DNA from: Oscillospiraceae bacterium
GTDB taxonomy: Bacteria > Bacillota > Clostridia > Oscillospirales > Ruminococcaceae
Direction of reading: 5' to 3'
Assembly (NCBI GenBank): GCA_022511485.1
Contig: JAFLUJ010000023.1
Location: 1-8,939 of the forward strand
Length of the DNA stretch: 8,939 bases
This document shows, in pieces, positions 5,718 to 8,939 of this stretch (the stretch's first letter is position 1; every line of letters begins with the position of its first letter). The notes beneath the pieces are model-generated. The model did no database searches, was not told the origin of the DNA, and was given only the letters and a program-made list of their open reading frames with translations. Both the position numbers and the translations under genes were made by a program.

Positions 5718-6578
5718 TTACATCTGCTCATAGTCGCATAGGGTGGGATTGGTGATAAGGAAATCAAGACAGTTTTCCAGCATGATACCATCCCGTACTT
5801 CGGTGGAATAGCTGTAAGTAGTCTTTATGGCGATCTCCAGAAATGCAGTTGCCCGGTTCATGGCAATAGGAAGACTGTCTCCCCTGAGTATCGAGCCGGT
5901 AAGTACGGAGGCGAAAACATCTCCTGTTCCCGGATAATGGACGTTTATAAGGTTGTAGGGGATACGCCAGAACTTGCTGTGTTCACGGTCATATCCAACG
6001 TTGTAAGCCTTGCCGTCGGAAAAAACGCTCGTTATAACAACGATCTTGGGACCCAACTCCGAAAGCCTTACCAGATAGCTTTTTATCTGCTGCATGGATA
6101 TGTCCGGCTGGAGCGGATTTTCTTTAAGAAGCATGGCAGCCTCGGTAATATTGGGAGTGATAATATCCGCAATGGCTGCAAGCTCTCCCATTCTTGAACG
6201 AAGCTCGGGAGTACAGGTCTTGTACGGCTTGCCGTTGTCCGCCATAACGGGATCTACAACTTTCAGGGAGTCCTTATAATATTCAAAAAATTCAAGACAG
6301 TGGTCTATTTGTTCTGTTGATGCGAGAAATCCGCTGTATACGCAGTCGAATTTGTATTCCAGCCGTTTGTAGTGCTCCAGAGCAGAGGGAATGTAATCGG
6401 TCAGATCTCTGAGGACTACATCTCCGAAGCCTCCGGTATGGGTTGAAAGGATAGCCGTCGGTATAGGACAGACCTGTATTCCCTGAGCGGACATTGTTGG
6501 AAGAATAACAGAAAGTGAGCAGCGTCCTACGCCGGAAAGGTCATGTATAGCAGCTACTTTTGCGGATCGGCAGTACAT
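5718..6578 (-). CDS. pdxK: Pyridoxamine/pyridoxal kinase (ribokinase-like)
   Basis: Phosphorylates pyridoxal, pyridoxamine or pyridoxine with ATP for salvage of vitamin B6 to PLP; cytoplasmic. The 286 residues fit the PdxK/PdxY group: N-terminal IHDLSGVGRCSLSV (11-24), TAILSTHTGGFGDV (41-54), VVDPVMADNG (107-116), ITPNITEAAML (140-150) and the catalytic anion-hole motif PGTGDVFASVLTG (216-228) with D220 as the likely base. The IHDLSGxGRCSL opening is typical of the clostridial pyridoxamine kinase branch; the symbol is a family assignment and pdxY would be equally defensible. The ATG at 6578 is eight bases after AAAGGA. The gene starts 25 bases after the exchanger gene ends and is followed closely by trmL, so it is internal to the operon. 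Confidence 0.93.
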   Translation of the reverse strand: MYCRSAKVAAIHDLSGVGRCSLSVILPTMSAQGIQVCPIPTAILSTHTGGFGDVVLRDLTDYIPSALEHYKRLEYKFDCVYSGFLASTEQIDHCLEFFEYYKDSLKVVDPVMADNGKPYKTCTPELRSRMGELAAIADIITPNITEAAMLLKENPLQPDISMQQIKSYLVRLSELGPKIVVITSVFSDGKAYNVGYDREHSKFWRIPYNLINVHYPGTGDVFASVLTGSILRGDSLPIAMNRATAFLEIAIKTTYSYSTEVRDGIMLENCLDFLITNPTLCDYEQM

Positions 6579-6603
6579 ATTGCATTATCCTTTCTGGTTG
6601 GTT

Positions 6604-7572
6604 CTATCTGATGATCGCGTATGCAAGGTAACCGGCATAAATTGCAGCAAGAACAGCTCCCTCAATTCTGTTTACCTGCTTGTTGGTTGCACAGAAAATA
6701 TATGTGAGGACCGATACTCCAATGAGAATGAGCAGGTCTGTAAGGGACTGGGAGTTTATATTCATGGGACTTATTATCGCAGAGGCAGGAAGTACGAAAA
6801 GAATATTGAAAACATTAGAGCCTACAACATTTCCTATGGCAATATCGCTTTCACCCTTTCTGGCTGCCACAATGCTTGTAACAAGCTCAGGCAGGGAAGT
6901 TCCTACAGCGACAATTGTAAGTCCTACAAGGGTTTCGCTCATTCCGAAGCCAAGAGCGATCTTTTCAGCGTTGTCAACTACAAGCTGACCGCCTATTACG
7001 ATTCCTGCAAGACCTCCGATTGTGAGAAGGATACTCAGTCCAATACCGTATTTAGGTTTTTCATCATCTTCCGAAGCGGCTTCCATGTTTTCCTTTCTGG
7101 AACGGAGAGCCGATGAAATAACATAGTAAAGGAATATTCCAAGAAACATGAGCATGATTACTGCATCATTCCTTGAAATAACGTCCGATGAGCCATTTCC
7201 GAAAAATACGTCATATGACATTACAGCAAGGGCTGCTGTGGCAAGAAGCATGAAAGGATAATCCTTTGTAATTATCTGTTTCTGTATAGCAATAGGCTTT
7301 ATTATTGCACTTATTCCTACAACCATGAGCAGGTTGAACATATTTGAACCGATGACGTTTCCCACGGCAATATCGTTTGAACCGTTTATTCCAGCTATAA
7401 TGCTGACTGCCGCCTCTGGGGCGCTTGTTCCGAAAGCTACAATAGTTAACCCTATAATAATAGAGGGTATTTTCAGAAATTTTGCGATGCTGGAGCTTCC
7501 GTCAACAAATACGTCAGCTCCCTTAACGAGGAGAACAAAGCCCACAATGAGTAAAACGAATGCCAATACCAT
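6604..7572 (-). CDS. Calcium/sodium antiporter (CaxA/YrbG family)
   Basis: A 322-residue membrane exchanger of the Ca2+:cation antiporter superfamily, made of two homologous halves of about five helices each. The paired alpha-repeats are clear: GLTIVAFGTSAPE (41-53) with GNVIGSNMFN (71-80), and GLTIVAVGTSLPE (217-229) with GNVVGSNVFN (248-256). Each carries the ion-binding acidic residue (E53, E229) and the GNxxGSN motif. The halves are joined by a short, acidic cytosolic loop (about 157-175, NMEAASEDDEKPK). It probably exports Ca2+ in exchange for Na+ or H+; the actual ions cannot be told. The ATG has AAGGAAG about nine bases upstream and a good promoter. First gene of the operon continuing to pdxK, trmL and degV. 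Confidence 0.94.
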   Translation of the reverse strand: MVLAFVLLIVGFVLLVKGADVFVDGSSSIAKFLKIPSIIIGLTIVAFGTSAPEAAVSIIAGINGSNDIAVGNVIGSNMFNLLMVVGISAIIKPIAIQKQIITKDYPFMLLATAALAVMSYDVFFGNGSSDVISRNDAVIMLMFLGIFLYYVISSALRSRKENMEAASEDDEKPKYGIGLSILLTIGGLAGIVIGGQLVVDNAEKIALGFGMSETLVGLTIVAVGTSLPELVTSIVAARKGESDIAIGNVVGSNVFNILFVLPASAIISPMNINSQSLTDLLILIGVSVLTYIFCATNKQVNRIEGAVLAAIYAGYLAYAIIR

Positions 7573-7614
7573 GATTTAAGACTTCCTTTTAGATTTCAGA
7601 TAATACTAAATTAT

Positions 7615-7643
7615 ATAGTATCACATAATATTTCCAATGTCAA
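7615..7643 (-). promoter_or_regulatory. Promoter of the exchanger-pdxK-trmL-degV operon
   Basis: On the minus strand, a perfect TTGACA (7638-7643), a 17-base spacer and TACTAT (7615-7620), preceded by TG for an extended -10. The start is expected near 7608, about 35 bases before the exchanger ATG. I see no other strong promoter in the short gaps further down the operon. Confidence 0.75.
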
Positions 7644-7672
7644 TCACATATAAACAAGTTTAAAAAATTCTC

Positions 7673-7701
7673 TTGAAATTATTGAGAAAGTGTGCTAAAA
7701 T
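7673..7701 (+). promoter_or_regulatory. Promoter of the D-Ala-D-Ala carboxypeptidase gene
   Basis: TTGAAA (7673-7678), a 17-base spacer and TAAAAT (7696-7701), preceded by TG at 7693-7694 (extended -10). The start near 7708 gives a leader of about 30 bases with GGAAAGG (7724-7730) eight bases before the ATG. It is back-to-back with the exchanger promoter, with 29 bases between the two -35 boxes. Confidence 0.75.
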
Positions 7702-7738
7702 AAAGATAATTAATTATTGATCAGGAAAGGACTTTTTT

Positions 7739-8857
7739 ATGTCTAAAAATAAAAAAATAAAAAAGCGAAAGGTTATGACCGAAGCCGCAAGACGTAAAAG
7801 AAGAATCGCTATTGCAAGAATAAGAGCCTTTTTGATCGTGCTTATTATAGTTGGCGGAGTTGTTGGAGTAGTCAAGCTGAATAAATCCATAGAAGTGCCT
7901 CTTAGCGTAAACGCTGAGAATTATTATCAGATCGAGGAAAGCAGTACGGACGACGAATGGATGGAAGATGTTGACGAAGCTTTCGCTGATACGACTATGG
8001 AGCTTTCCAAATATATGGTAGCAAGACCCAAGCTAAGAGAGGAATATCCCATTGATATGAATATTCTCTCCAAGTACGCTATTGTGTACGATGTCCAGGA
8101 GGACGAGGTGCTGTACGCCAAAAACGCCGAGGAAAAATGCTATCCCGCCAGTACTACGAAGATCCTTACTGCTTCTGTCGTTCTTGATAATGCTCCGGAG
8201 GATTTCATCTTTACGGCAGGGGACGAGCTGGATTTTGTCAATCCCGAATCAAGTCTCGCTTTTGTAGAAAAAGGACATATGCTTGATCTGGAAACTACTA
8301 TAGACGCTCTTATGCTTCCTTCGGGAAACGATGCTTCCTATATGGCAGCTGCAAATATAGGAAGATACATACTTGGAGATGAAGATGCTTCTCCGGAAGG
8401 TTCTGTAAAGGCCTTTATGGATGAAATGAACAGAGTGGCTGTGTTTATCGGAGCAGAGAATACACATTTTACCGCTCCTGATGGTTTCCACGATGACGAC
8501 CACTATACAACGGTCATGGATATGCTTAAATTCACTCTTTATGCAAGGACAAAGCCGATGATACTGAAATCCGTCGCCAAGCCTGAAAGGGAAACAACTT
8601 TTGAGACTGGTGAGGACGTATACTGGGTCAATTCCAACAAGCTAATTCAGGAAGACAGTGACTATTACTATTTATATGCAAACGGATTTAAAACCGGAAT
8701 GACCGATCAGTCCGGATACTGTGTTGTTGCTACAGCAAAGAGGTTTGACCATGATATAATATGTATTGTTTTCGGTGCGGAGGATTCCAGTACACGCTGG
8801 AATGAGACTATTGCATTGTTGGATGCTGCATTTGTACAGGTCAAAAACAGGGGGTAA
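7739..8857 (+). CDS. Membrane-anchored D-alanyl-D-alanine carboxypeptidase (PBP5/DacF-like)
   Basis: Serine peptidase family S11 protein that removes the terminal D-Ala of peptidoglycan pentapeptides outside the membrane. All three penicillin-binding motifs are present: S138-x-x-K141 (PASTTKI), S195-G-N (LPSGNDA) and K318-T-G (NGFKTGMT). The N-terminus is very basic (KKIKKRK...RRKRR) and followed by one hydrophobic helix at about 29-46, which fits an uncleaved N-terminal membrane anchor. An acidic, probably flexible linker (about 60-100, with STDDEWMEDVDEAF) leads to the catalytic domain. At 372 residues it ends soon after the catalytic domain, with no PBP5-type C-terminal beta domain or amphipathic anchor, consistent with N-terminal anchoring. 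It has its own promoter and is divergent from the exchanger operon. Confidence 0.93.
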   Translation: MSKNKKIKKRKVMTEAARRKRRIAIARIRAFLIVLIIVGGVVGVVKLNKSIEVPLSVNAENYYQIEESSTDDEWMEDVDEAFADTTMELSKYMVARPKLREEYPIDMNILSKYAIVYDVQEDEVLYAKNAEEKCYPASTTKILTASVVLDNAPEDFIFTAGDELDFVNPESSLAFVEKGHMLDLETTIDALMLPSGNDASYMAAANIGRYILGDEDASPEGSVKAFMDEMNRVAVFIGAENTHFTAPDGFHDDDHYTTVMDMLKFTLYARTKPMILKSVAKPERETTFETGEDVYWVNSNKLIQEDSDYYYLYANGFKTGMTDQSGYCVVATAKRFDHDIICIVFGAEDSSTRWNETIALLDAAFVQVKNRG

Positions 8858-8860
8858 TGC

Positions 8861-8879
8861 CCAAAATATGAGATTTTGG
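8861..8879 (+). repeat. Inverted repeat just after the carboxypeptidase gene
   Basis: A 7-bp perfect stem, CCAAAAT (8861-8867) with ATTTTGG (8873-8879), and a 5-base loop, three bases after the stop codon. There is no T-run, so it is a weak terminator candidate by itself. Confidence 0.5.
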
Positions 8880-8887
8880 AGCTTCGA

Positions 8888-8933
8888 GTTTTGTGCTTTT
8901 CAGACTGCCGTCTGAAATTTTGCTGCGCAAAAC
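8888..8933 (+). repeat. Nested palindromes, possible terminator or intergenic repeat
   Basis: The inner hairpin TTTCAGAC (8898-8905), loop TGCC, GTCTGAAA (8910-8917) is followed by TTTT (8918-8921) and could end the carboxypeptidase transcript. A second small hairpin follows (TTTTGC 8918-8923, GCAAAA 8927-8932). Alternatively, GTTTTGTGC (8888-8896) can pair with GCGCAAAAC (8925-8933), with one G-U, enclosing the inner hairpin in a larger stem. The window ends shortly after, so its full extent is unknown. Confidence 0.6.
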
Positions 8934-8939
8934 CGCACA

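Noticed and set aside
6580..7116. Plus-strand open frame of 178 codons.
   Set aside because: It lies antisense to the exchanger gene, whose two alpha-repeats are clear. The translated frame is cysteine- and tyrosine-rich, as expected for a shadow frame.

Overview
The window looks like chromosomal core DNA of a low-to-mid GC Gram-positive anaerobe (class Clostridia). A Ruminococcus-like member of the Oscillospiraceae fits best. This rests on the protein styles (clostridial MtaB, DegV, pyridoxamine kinase, a small HPr-like protein, an ECF sigma/membrane anti-sigma pair), strong GGAGG-type ribosome binding sites and TTGACA/TATAAT promoters. The genus is an inference. I see no mobile element, phage gene, CRISPR array, tRNA or rRNA.

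Layout, left to right. (1) The left edge holds the N-terminal 237 codons of the tRNA methylthiotransferase MtaB on the minus strand. It is divergent from (2) a short HPr-like gene on the plus strand that has two good tandem promoters, a strong ribosome binding site and a strong terminator, but lacks the phosphorylatable histidine of true HPr. (3) pyrB on the minus strand converges on that terminator. Its product carries a C-terminal four-cysteine segment resembling the zinc domain of the regulatory subunit PyrI. (4) Divergent from pyrB is a two-gene operon of an ECF sigma factor and a membrane protein that is probably its anti-sigma factor. The genes overlap by 11 bp and are preceded by an ECF-type promoter. 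(5) A bidirectional-looking terminator separates this operon from a four-gene minus-strand operon, read in the order Na+/Ca2+ exchanger family protein, pyridoxamine kinase, TrmL (tRNA wobble 2'-O-methyltransferase), DegV-family lipid-binding protein. (6) Divergent from the exchanger is a membrane-anchored D-Ala-D-Ala carboxypeptidase, followed by nested inverted repeats up to the window edge.

Main points of interest. The trmL reading frame has no ATG, GTG or TTG in the right place: homology and the ribosome binding site both point to an AUU start codon. PyrB appears fused to only the zinc part of PyrI. The HPr-like protein keeps the serine regulatory motif but not the catalytic histidine. The ECF operon has a recognisable, probably autoregulated promoter, while its putative anti-sigma has no visible zinc anti-sigma motif. 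I do not see a clearly new multi-gene defence or biosynthetic system; most of the window is ordinary housekeeping.
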